From assembly GCA_964627605.1 (NCBI GenBank), contig CAZVGZ010000005.1, forward strand, positions 1 through 64,000: a stretch of 64,000 nucleotides of DNA, written 5' to 3'. Below are positions 34,943-42,882 of the stretch, in pieces. The first letter of the stretch is position 1; each line of letters begins with the position of its first letter. The DNA comes from CAZVGZ01 sp964627605. GTDB taxonomy: Bacteria > Latescibacterota > MWCZ01 > CAZVGZ01. Under the pieces are notes generated by a model. That model was given only the letters and a program-made list of their open reading frames with translations. It ran no database searches and was not told the DNA's origin. Position numbers and translations under genes: made by a program.

Positions 34943-35992
34943 ATGGACCCAGTCAAAGGAACAATCAGGTTCGGCGTCATCGGGGCTGGCGGAATGGCGC
35001 GAGGTAACACAGGTTCAATGGCGGCGCAGGATGGTGTCGAGGTCGTCGCGGTATCGGAGCCGATAGAGGCCAATCGCCAGGCGATGAAAGACCACCTAAA
35101 GGTCAAGACGCTAGCAGAATATGACGCCCAAGATGGCCATCTGGCGATGATCAAAGATATGGACCTTACAGCGGTCGGTATTAACTCGCCGCACACACTG
35201 CATCACGAGCAGGCGATGGCCGCGCTCAAAGCTGGCGTCAACGTGTTTATCGAGAAGCCGATGGTGGTTGGAATCGCGGACAGTGTGGAGCTCGTGGAAT
35301 ATGCCGAAAAGAACGACCTGCTGCTGTTGGTGGGCTATCAGAGGCACTATGAGGATCTATACGTTACAGGCCACAATGTTATCCGCGACGGACTTATTGG
35401 TGACGTCAAGCGGTTCCGCGTGTTTTTGGCGCAGCAGTACGACATGGCTGGAAGCTGGCGGGCTGACCCCAAATATAGCGGCGGCGGCCAGATTAACGAC
35501 TCAGGCTCCCATCTACAGGATATCCTGTTGTGGATGACAGGAGGCGTGCCACTCAAAGCGCGTGGTTCAGTTGACAACCTCTACCGTGGAGAGCTCAGGG
35601 ATATTCCGCTTAATTGCGATGTGGAGATGGAGTTCGACAACGGTGCGGTTGGTTCGATTGTGATTGAGGGGGACCACCATCCAGATTTCACCGAGCGGGT
35701 GACTATTGAGGGTACCCAGGGGACGCTCAAATTCCGCACCGGCAGCCTCTACCTCACCAAGGGCACATCGACTGAGCTGGTCGCTCCGGTCAAGCCTGCT
35801 GGCTACCCCGGTGGCAAAAACGAAAACTTCGTTGCATGCCTTCGTGGGACCGAGGAGAACTACTCCACAGGCCGAAGCGCTCTTAACACCACGCTGATGA
35901 CCGATATGATTCTGTCTCTTAAAGACAGGACAGAGGTACACAGAGACGAGATATTGAGCGAAGCCTGTCTCGGCCTTGACCGCGTCGTATAA
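34943..35992 (+). CDS. Gfo/Idh/MocA family NAD(P)-dependent oxidoreductase, copy 1
   Basis: 349 residues. The family oxidises or reduces hydroxyl groups of sugars, inositols and related compounds. The N-terminal Rossmann domain starts RFGVIGAGGMARGN; the conserved catalytic lysine block is VFIEKPMVVG near residue 109, and the C-terminal domain has GGGQINDSGSHLQDILLWMT. The gene is followed after 89 bases by a paralogue of the same layout, and both resemble oxidoreductases common in heterotrophs that degrade plant or algal sugars. Substrate unknown. Confidence 0.88.
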   Translation: MDPVKGTIRFGVIGAGGMARGNTGSMAAQDGVEVVAVSEPIEANRQAMKDHLKVKTLAEYDAQDGHLAMIKDMDLTAVGINSPHTLHHEQAMAALKAGVNVFIEKPMVVGIADSVELVEYAEKNDLLLLVGYQRHYEDLYVTGHNVIRDGLIGDVKRFRVFLAQQYDMAGSWRADPKYSGGGQINDSGSHLQDILLWMTGGVPLKARGSVDNLYRGELRDIPLNCDVEMEFDNGAVGSIVIEGDHHPDFTERVTIEGTQGTLKFRTGSLYLTKGTSTELVAPVKPAGYPGGKNENFVACLRGTEENYSTGRSALNTTLMTDMILSLKDRTEVHRDEILSEACLGLDRVV

Positions 35993-36081
35993 CATGTGGG
36001 CTCCAAGCTCACCCGAGGCCGCGACCTCTCAGTCCGGCTCTGGAGACTCCTATTTAGAATAAACGAGGAAAGGCAACCACC

Positions 36082-37146
36082 ATGTCAGCTAATACCGATA
36101 CGATTCGATTGGGTGTAATAGGCGCAGGCGGCAACGCCAGAGGAAACACCAAAGCGCTAGTGGGATGTGGTGGCGTCGAGGTGGTCGCGATCGCCGAGCC
36201 GTCGCCAGACAATTTTCAAGCCTTCGTCAAAGAGGTCGGTGCGCCTGACGCGGTGCAGTACGACGCTAGAGACGGATACCAGCAGATGCTCGCGGAAAAT
36301 GACCTGACTGCGGTGGGGATTTTTTCGCCACACTCACTGCATTTTGAGCAGGCGATGGCGTCTCTAAAGGCGGGCGCGCATGTATACTGTGAAAAGCCGA
36401 TGGCCAACGGGATTGACAGCGCTGTTACCATGGTCGAATATGCCGAGGCGAACGGGCTGGTCATCGGCCTCGGCTACCAGCGCCATTTTGAGGCTATGTA
36501 TGCCACCGGTCGGATGATGATTGAAGAGGGTCTTATAGGCGACATAAAACGGTTCAACGTCTTTATGGCGCAAGAGTGGAACCATCTTGACAACTGGAGA
36601 GCTGACGCCGAGCTTAGCGGCGGTGGGCAGGTAAACGACTCTGGCTCCCACCTTCAAGACATTATTTTGTGGATGACTCAGCTCTCTCCCAAACGTGTCA
36701 GAGGCACTGTGGACTATCTTAGGCGTGGGGAGAGTCGCGAGGTGGAGGTCAACTGCTACGTGGACGTTGAGATGGACGGCGGAGCTACAGGATCGGTGAC
36801 CATTGAGGGGGACCATGAAGGTAATTTCACCGAGCGGATCAATATTGAGGGCACCGAGGGCACTCTCAGATTTAGGCCCGGTGGGCTCTACCTGATGTGC
36901 GATGGAGCCACCGAAGAGTTGGAGCTTAGGACGATGGGCGAGGGGTACCCGTCAGGCAAACAGGACAATTTTGTTGGCAATATCAGAGGGCTTCACGACG
37001 CCAACCACGCCTCTGGGCGCGATGGTGTCCGCACCACACTGCTAACGGACATGATCCTCTCACTCACCGATCGCAACGACATCGACCGGGATGACTTTCT
37101 CAAAGAAAAGGGCCTCACCGTCGAGCAGGTTACCAAGACAGGTTGA
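36082..37146 (+). CDS. Gfo/Idh/MocA family NAD(P)-dependent oxidoreductase, copy 2
   Basis: 354 residues, paralogue of the preceding gene: LGVIGAGGNARGNTKA, HVYCEKPMANG, LGYQRHFEAMYATG and GGGQVNDSGSHLQDIILWMT line up with copy 1. A separate ribosome site (ACGAGGAAAG) and ATG support independent translation. Divergence in the C-terminal domain suggests different substrates or two steps of one pathway. The stop codon lies inside an inverted repeat that may end the transcript. Confidence 0.88.
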   Translation: MSANTDTIRLGVIGAGGNARGNTKALVGCGGVEVVAIAEPSPDNFQAFVKEVGAPDAVQYDARDGYQQMLAENDLTAVGIFSPHSLHFEQAMASLKAGAHVYCEKPMANGIDSAVTMVEYAEANGLVIGLGYQRHFEAMYATGRMMIEEGLIGDIKRFNVFMAQEWNHLDNWRADAELSGGGQVNDSGSHLQDIILWMTQLSPKRVRGTVDYLRRGESREVEVNCYVDVEMDGGATGSVTIEGDHEGNFTERINIEGTEGTLRFRPGGLYLMCDGATEELELRTMGEGYPSGKQDNFVGNIRGLHDANHASGRDGVRTTLLTDMILSLTDRNDIDRDDFLKEKGLTVEQVTKTG

Positions 37147-37189
37147 TCGGGTGTCTCAGGGGCCCTGAACGTTGTGGGGCCCGATCAAC
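37142..37189 (+). terminator. compound inverted repeat at the end of the oxidoreductase pair
   Basis: GTTGATCGGG (37142-37151) pairs perfectly with CCCGATCAAC (37180-37189) and encloses a palindrome TCAGGGGCCCTGA. The outer arm includes the stop codon of the upstream gene. No T tract follows, so it is either a Rho-assisted terminator, an RNA-stabilising hairpin or a protein site. Confidence 0.5.
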
Positions 37190-37302
37190 GAGCGAAGGTG
37201 ACTGTTTGCGGAGCAGGTTTCATACCTGCCCCGTCGGCGTTAATGTTCCCATGTAACTTCTTAGGCTATCCATAGATCACGCCACCCCAAAGGCGGCCGA
37301 TT

Positions 37303-39522
37303 TTGAGTAGGAGACAGCCTGGGCACGGGTTTGGCACCGCACCTGTGTTCCTTGCCACCATCAGCACTATTTTGGGCACGGTCCTTTTTCTGCGGATGGG
37401 ATATGCCGTTGCCCACACCGGGCTTTTGGGCGCTCTCCTGGTCATCGGTACCGGTCATTTAGTTACGATTCCCACTGCGCTGGCGGTCTCTGAGATATCT
37501 ACCAACCTGAAGGTCGAGGGCGGTGGTGTCTACTACATTATCAGCCGCTCATTCGGACCGACTATCGGCGCTGCCATCGGGATGTCGCTCTACGTCTCGC
37601 AGGCGGTATCGGTGGCGTTCTACATGATCGCGTTCGCCGAGGCGTTTAGGCCGCTGTTCCCGCTGGCTGAGAACATTGTCGGCGTTGCCATCGACCCACG
37701 CATTATAAGCATCCCAGCTACCGCACTACTGATTTTTGTCATCCTCAGGAAGGGCGCTGATATTGGGGTTAAAGCGCTCTGGATAGTTGTGGCGGTGTTG
37801 ATCCTGGCTTTAGGGATGTTTTTCGCTGGGGCTGCGTCTCAGACCGCCGGTGGTGTAGCGTCGGTCACTGCCCACATACCACAACCTGACAGTTTTACTA
37901 AAGTGTTTGCCATCTGCTTCCCTGCGTTTACCGGCATTGCTGCTGGCGTCGGTCTCTCAGGTGACCTGCGCGATCCCAGGCGTGCGATCCCTGTTGGCAC
38001 ATTGACTGCGACGATAGTGGGCATGTTGGTCTACGTCGTTGTTTCCATCGGGCTGTACATGAGCGCAGCACCTGATGTTTTGGGATCAGACCCGTTGGTC
38101 ATGAGCCGAATAGCCACATGGGGGCCGATTATCCCCATAGGACTTGCAGCGGCGACACTCTCCTCGGCGGTGGGATCGCTCATCGTGGCACCTCGTACCC
38201 TTCAAGCGCTCGCCAACGACAGAGTGTTTCCCGCGGGATGGCTCAACGGCATCCTTGGCAAAGGGCGAGGCCGAGTGAATGAGCCGGTGGCGGCGACTAT
38301 GGTGACCGGGGTGATCGCGTTTGTGTTTGTGGTGATTGGCGGTGTGGATTTTGTGGCGCAGATCATCAGCATGTTCTTCATGGTGACTTACGGCGCTCTT
38401 TGCAGCATATCGTTCCTGGAACATTTTTCGGGCAACCCTTCCTACCGTCCGTCGTTTAGGTCGCCATGGTACGTCTCGCTGGTCGGTGCTGTTCTCTGCG
38501 TCTTCATGATGTTCCAGATGCAGCCGTTCTATGCGACGCTGGCGGTTGTGACGATGGTGGGGATATACGGGTTGGTTGGGTACGCCAACCCGGAAGGCAG
38601 AGGCCTCGCTGAGGTGTTTCAAGGGGTGATGTTTCAGCTGACTCGCTGGTTGCAGATAGTGCTTCAGAGCTACCGAAACACTGAATCTTTGAGGGATTGG
38701 CGACCGTCGTTCGTGGCGATCTCAAAGAACACGCTGACCCGGATAGCGCCGTTTGAGCTTCTAAAATGGATATCGTATCGCTACGGCTTTGGGATGTTTG
38801 TTCACTACATCCCTGGAATGCTATCGGCTAAAGAGGTGGCGGAGTCCAAAGAGGTTCTGGGGCATCTAATAGAACAAGCCGCTGCCAGCGGCGGCGGGGT
38901 GTTTGTCGATACGATGATTTCGCCGTCTTTCACCACTGCGTTGGCGCAGGTGATTCAGCTTCCCGGCGTGTCCGGGATGGATAACAACAGCGTGCTGTTT
39001 GAGTTCTCGCCGTCGCACGAGGAGGATCTGTCTGACATAGTCAGCGGTTGCCGGATGGCGGCGGATATCGGCTTCAACACCTGTGTTTTGAGATCATCGG
39101 AGAGGCATTTGGGCTACAAGGGGCGGTTGGATGTTTGGCTCAACCGCTATGACACCGCCAACGCCAACCTGATGATCCTGTTGGCTTACGTGGTCATGGG
39201 CCACCCGGAGTGGAAGAAGGCGCAGATAAACATCTACGTCACATTCCCGTCTGACACTCTGGACGAACAGGTCGCGGAGCTTCACGAGCGGATAGCCGCA
39301 GGGCGGATACCGATCTCCGCCAGAAACGTCCGTCCGCTGCCTGCTGACGGCTATGTGGCGTTCGAGGAGTTAGTAGCGCAACACTCCGCTGAAGCGGACC
39401 TGGTGATTGTGGGATATACGCAGGATTACCTGGACGAGATTGGGCAGTCGGTCTTCTTCCGCTTTGAAGAAGCCAAAGATGTTCTTTTTGTGTCCGCCAA
39501 TCAGGAGGTGGTGATCTCCTGA
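37303..39522 (+). CDS. amino acid-polyamine-organocation superfamily permease, cation-chloride cotransporter-like
   Basis: 739 residues. The first 450 residues contain about twelve membrane helices with the APC fold (FLATISTILGTVLFLRMGYA at the first helix, VEGGGVYYIISRSFG in the second). A cytoplasmic C-terminal domain of about 270 residues follows (from DWRPSFVAISKN), like the regulatory tail of bacterial cation-chloride cotransporter relatives; it ends with an LVIVGYTQDYLDE segment. The ion or solute is not deducible. The start is TTG 37303 by open frame; no strong ribosome site is seen, so the first few residues are uncertain. Confidence 0.8.
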   Translation: MSRRQPGHGFGTAPVFLATISTILGTVLFLRMGYAVAHTGLLGALLVIGTGHLVTIPTALAVSEISTNLKVEGGGVYYIISRSFGPTIGAAIGMSLYVSQAVSVAFYMIAFAEAFRPLFPLAENIVGVAIDPRIISIPATALLIFVILRKGADIGVKALWIVVAVLILALGMFFAGAASQTAGGVASVTAHIPQPDSFTKVFAICFPAFTGIAAGVGLSGDLRDPRRAIPVGTLTATIVGMLVYVVVSIGLYMSAAPDVLGSDPLVMSRIATWGPIIPIGLAAATLSSAVGSLIVAPRTLQALANDRVFPAGWLNGILGKGRGRVNEPVAATMVTGVIAFVFVVIGGVDFVAQIISMFFMVTYGALCSISFLEHFSGNPSYRPSFRSPWYVSLVGAVLCVFMMFQMQPFYATLAVVTMVGIYGLVGYANPEGRGLAEVFQGVMFQLTRWLQIVLQSYRNTESLRDWRPSFVAISKNTLTRIAPFELLKWISYRYGFGMFVHYIPGMLSAKEVAESKEVLGHLIEQAAASGGGVFVDTMISPSFTTALAQVIQLPGVSGMDNNSVLFEFSPSHEEDLSDIVSGCRMAADIGFNTCVLRSSERHLGYKGRLDVWLNRYDTANANLMILLAYVVMGHPEWKKAQINIYVTFPSDTLDEQVAELHERIAAGRIPISARNVRPLPADGYVAFEELVAQHSAEADLVIVGYTQDYLDEIGQSVFFRFEEAKDVLFVSANQEVVIS

Positions 39523-39651
39523 CGGCCGTACGAAATAGTATCAAAGGGGTAATGTCCTGCAAAGCCGCATTCACTGAGCATTTCGGCTTTTGCAGCAGGT
39601 CGATTGATCCCATAACTGGTCAATTCGACTTAGACTTATGTCCCGATTGAT

Positions 39652-40330
39652 TCATCCAGATTCGGGAAGTGCCCAGATTCTGCCTTCGTCGAGCATCTCA
39701 CGTCCGATGGTTTTCATGCCGTCTCAGTACCACCAGAGATCGGGGCCGACGTTGTTGTAGTCGTCGTCGCAAGATTTTTTGCGCCAACTGTTTAGCATGA
39801 CGAGGCGCAGGTCAGTAGAAACATTGTGGCTTGCGGAATGGTAGGTCCAGGGGTGACAGTAGCAGGTGTCGCCCGGTTCGCCGGTGAACTCGACGCCGGT
39901 GCCAGTGGGCCAGAGCGGTACTCCGTCAGTAGCGTGGACGTCTTCGATCTAGAATCGTTGATGGTTAATCAGGTGGCTGCCTGGCCATACTGTGAATCCA
40001 CCGCCCTGCGGTCTAACCGTGTCCAACAAAGTCACCGCCATAAAATTGTTGCTACAGCCACCATCCAGATGACCGCCATGAGGTGGTTGCCATTCGTCGG
40101 TGCCGGATGGAAACAGGGGCAACACGTATCCTGGTGTGAGTTACATGAGCGATCCCTCGTCCAGAAGCTGTTCTGCTATGTCGGTGACCGATTCCATGAG
40201 CTCCATAAACGGCCCTGTCCGAGCCCACGGAGCTTTCTTCCCATGACTGTAGTGGGTTGCGTCCTCCCACGTAGACTTGTCATGCTCGTCCTGAGGGATG
40301 TTTTGCCACATCCGCTCGCGGCAAGCGGTC
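39652..40330 (-). pseudogene. phytanoyl-CoA dioxygenase (PhyH) family gene, N-truncated with three in-frame stops
   Basis: One minus-strand frame encodes nearly a whole Fe(II)/2-oxoglutarate dioxygenase of the PhyH family. It runs from RERMWQNIPQDEHDKSTW through the iron motif HGGHLDGG, FTVWPGSHL, EFTGEPGDTCYCHPWTYHSA and LWWY to a final TGA at 39654-39652. It is interrupted by TAA (40143-40141), TAG (39951-39949) and TGA (39726-39724). The usual first 30-40 residues are missing: upstream the sequence switches into kelch-gene remains near 40330. No single error explains this, so it is a true pseudogene. No other gene was seen in 39523-39651. Confidence 0.85.
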
Positions 40331-40334
40331 GTGT

Positions 40335-40899
40335 GCTTCTCGTCCACTCTACCCAGCAGTCGTATGAACCAAAGAGAAAGAGACAGCCGTGCGCTGCTGC
40401 ACCAAAATGCGCGGCTCCAGGAGTACCTGGGAAGTCGACACGCTTCCAGTCGCTGTCCGTCTTGGCGAGATCGATACGCTCTATCACCAGATCGACCTCT
40501 CTTGGATAGAACGCGCCTGGATGCGAGTGGCTCCAGTCGCCGCCGCCGACAACGTAGATGGACGAACCCACCGCCACGACACGCCCGCCAGCGCGGCTGG
40601 ACAGAAGTGGCGGAAATGCTGTCCAGCCCCAGTTTCCCGCACTTTGACTGAGCTGTCAACACCGGTCTCTGCCGCGATCGCCGTTTCGGCTGCCACACAT
40701 AATCAGAGTGTCGTTCCACGCCGCACCTTGCGTGTATGGAAGCCCCTCTGGGATTAGGGCGAACAGGTGCCAGGTGTCTGATTCAAAATCGTATCTGTAT
40801 GTGTTTCGGGACTCTGCCCAAAGTTTATTGATGCCACCGGCGTGTACCACATCGCCATCTACAACCGCCAACACGCCGAAACACGCGTCGGAGATCTAC
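40335..40899 (-). pseudogene. kelch-repeat protein fragment with in-frame stops
   Basis: The minus frame reads FGVLAVVDGDVVHAGGINK, then YRYDFESDTWHLFALIPEGL, TGA (40658-40656), then NWGWTAFPPLLSSRAGGRVV, YVVGGGDWSHSHPGAFYP and FLFGSYDCWVEW in the same frame. These are kelch beta-propeller blades with the usual double Gly and spaced Tyr/Trp. A TAG (40898-40896) precedes the first blade, and the gene is cut near 40335 where PhyH sequence begins. The TGA may replace a Trp codon. Both ends are missing, so only three to four blades remain. Nothing was recognised from 40900 to 41078. Confidence 0.75.
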
Positions 40900-41078
40900 A
40901 TAAGTCTCAGGCGATCTCTTCTCACTCAGGCGTTTCTAGTTGCCAAGACTCCGAAAAGGATAACGAATCTTGCTTGCCAACGGGATACAAGGCAAACTGC
41001 GTCAGCTCAACCACCGGACCTATGGACTGAACCGATGATGGGCTATCTTTTGTTGTTTGCTATGCGTGGAGAGGATTG

Positions 41079-41765
41079 ATGCACGACTGTTGGATACTGT
41101 TGGCTCTGTGGGCGTCGCTGGTGGCCATGGACACCACTGGCGGGCCGCAATGGCTGTTTTCGGACCCGATTGTCGCTGCACCTGTCGCAGGCTGGATCGT
41201 TGGAGACATTTCGGCGGGATTCGTCATTGGAATCGTGCTGCAATTGGCATGGTCTGTTTCGGTGCCTGCTGGCTCATCGCGTTTTTTGGATGTGCAGGTG
41301 GCGTCGATGGTGGGGACTGCGCTTGCTGCCAATGCTGGCGGTGGGCCAGAGGGATGGATTTACGGGTTTGTGTGGGTGATACCAGTGGGTTTTCTGGGTT
41401 CGGTGGGCACAGTGGCAGAGAGGCGGTGTTTTGGCCTGTTCGCCAGGTGGGCCGCCAGACCCGGCGTGAGCCTGTCTGCGGCTGCGTGGTTACATAGACT
41501 AGGACTGCTTGTTTCGCTTTCTAGAGGTTTTGCGACGGCTGCGGTGGGGATGTCCGTTGGAGCGCTGTTTTTTGAGGGCGGTAGATCGCTGTTAGATGGG
41601 GTGGATGTAGCGGTTTGGATCGCCATTCCACTGATTTCAGGGGCAGCTTTTGGCATCGCCGCACGTCACAGTTGGCGCCGTCCGTCGCCTATCGTTTTGG
41701 CTATTGGAGCCGGTGTTGGTGCGATAATCGGTGTTCTTGCTCCCACAGCAAAGGCATGGCTTTAG
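41079..41765 (+). CDS. PTS mannose-family component EIIC
   Basis: About 228 residues from ATG 41079 (GAGAGGA upstream; a TTG three bases earlier is possible). A polytopic membrane protein with DTTGGPQWLFSDPIVAAPVAGW at the start, the family's typical entry, and further helices to the C-terminus. EIIC forms the sugar channel with EIID. The order EIIC-EIID-HPr-EI is tight. No EIIA or EIIB gene precedes it; the upstream region holds only kelch and PhyH remains. Confidence 0.85.
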   Translation: MHDCWILLALWASLVAMDTTGGPQWLFSDPIVAAPVAGWIVGDISAGFVIGIVLQLAWSVSVPAGSSRFLDVQVASMVGTALAANAGGGPEGWIYGFVWVIPVGFLGSVGTVAERRCFGLFARWAARPGVSLSAAAWLHRLGLLVSLSRGFATAAVGMSVGALFFEGGRSLLDGVDVAVWIAIPLISGAAFGIAARHSWRRPSPIVLAIGAGVGAIIGVLAPTAKAWL

Positions 41766-41769
41766 AGCG

Positions 41770-42576
41770 ATGGTAGAGACGGACGAAAAAGCGGTGGTTG
41801 ATAGCCGGGTGAATTTGCCATGCGGCGAAAAGCTGCGCATCTGGTGGCGGTCACATTTTGTGCAGGCGACTCAGAATGAGACCGGGTTGCAGAACTTAGG
41901 AGCGCTGTTCTGTTTGGAGTCGATGGGGCGAAAAATCTCTGATCAGGAGGAGCGCAAAACGTTCAAGCGGCGGCAGTTGCAGCAGTTTAACAGCAATCCG
42001 TTTATCGCCACGCTTGGGTTAGGAGCGTTGGCGCGGCTGGAGTCGGAAATTTTGGCAGGTGACAGGCAGATTTCAGATGAGACAGCAACAAAGTTTCGTC
42101 ACGCGGTGTCAGGTCCGTTAGGAAGTTGTGGCGATGAACTGTTCTGGGCGTCGATCAGGCCTGCTGCGGGGGCTTTGGCTATCGTAATCGGGCTAATCGC
42201 CGGTCCCTCTGCGGCGGTTCTCACTTTTTTGGTAGTTTTCGGAATATGTCAGGAATGGTATCGGTGGCATGGCATCGGCGCTGGTTTTGTAGCCGGCTTG
42301 AACGTGGCCAAAGAGCTTAGAAGCGGCCCATATAGGGAATCACTAAAGACTTTTCACACCGCTCTAGGGCTCTGTGTTGGGGCTGTCGGCGGTTATCTGG
42401 CTGTCTCATTGGCAAGAGGTCGCGGGACTGGTGAAATGTTGATATGGGCAGCGGCGGCGGCGGCTGGAATTTGGGGTTTTAGGCGTGTGCAGTCGGCAAC
42501 AAAGGTGATGTTTGGGGCGCTGGTGGTCGCGCTTATACTCATGTTTGGTCTGCCCATAGCTAATTGGACGCCATAG
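41770..42576 (+). CDS. PTS mannose-family component EIID
   Basis: About 268 residues from ATG 41770. The N-terminal soluble part has FVQATQNETGLQNLGALFCL and QFNSNPFIATLGLGALARLE, matching the family's conserved Phe-Asn-x-Asn-Pro segment. Four hydrophobic segments follow (for example ALAIVIGLIAGPSAAVLTFL). With EIIC it forms the membrane part of a mannose-type phosphotransferase. The spacing of four bases after EIIC and direct abutment to HPr indicate one operon. Confidence 0.85.
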   Translation: MVETDEKAVVDSRVNLPCGEKLRIWWRSHFVQATQNETGLQNLGALFCLESMGRKISDQEERKTFKRRQLQQFNSNPFIATLGLGALARLESEILAGDRQISDETATKFRHAVSGPLGSCGDELFWASIRPAAGALAIVIGLIAGPSAAVLTFLVVFGICQEWYRWHGIGAGFVAGLNVAKELRSGPYRESLKTFHTALGLCVGAVGGYLAVSLARGRGTGEMLIWAAAAAAGIWGFRRVQSATKVMFGALVVALILMFGLPIANWTP

Positions 42577-42882
42577 GTGACTGATTCTCAACAAAAATCG
42601 GACTCAGGCTCAAGATCGGTCGATGCGGTTGTAGTCGTCTCAAATGAGATGGGGCTGCATATCAGGGCCGCTAAGGTGCTAGTGGAGACCACGACCGGCT
42701 TTTCCAGCGAGATCATTCTGGCTAAAGACGGCCATGAGATCAACGCCAAAAGTATTTTGGGGGTACTGGTTTTGGCGGCAGTTAAGGGTACGGAACTGAC
42801 GCTCCGCGCAGAGGGAGACGACGCCAGTGAAGCGGTAGAAGCGGTAATTGACGTGTTTGAGCAAGGGTTCTACGAGGGATGA
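42577..42882 (+). CDS. ptsH: phosphocarrier protein HPr
   Basis: 101 residues, with about 14 extra N-terminal residues compared with typical HPr. It receives phosphate from EI on a histidine. The active segment reads NEMGLHIRAAKVLVE: the histidine and arginine are kept but the usual proline after the arginine (GLHARPA) is alanine. The regulatory serine segment is present (NAKSILGVLVLAAVKG), suggesting possible control by HPr kinase. GTG start right after the EIID stop, and the stop overlaps the EI ATG. Confidence 0.88.
   Translation: MTDSQQKSDSGSRSVDAVVVVSNEMGLHIRAAKVLVETTTGFSSEIILAKDGHEINAKSILGVLVLAAVKGTELTLRAEGDDASEAVEAVIDVFEQGFYEG

Noticed and set aside
32818..40899. Stop codon reassignment (UGA, UAG or UAA as sense)
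   Set aside because: All three stops interrupt genes, while the same codons end intact genes throughout the window, so decay is the simpler reading.
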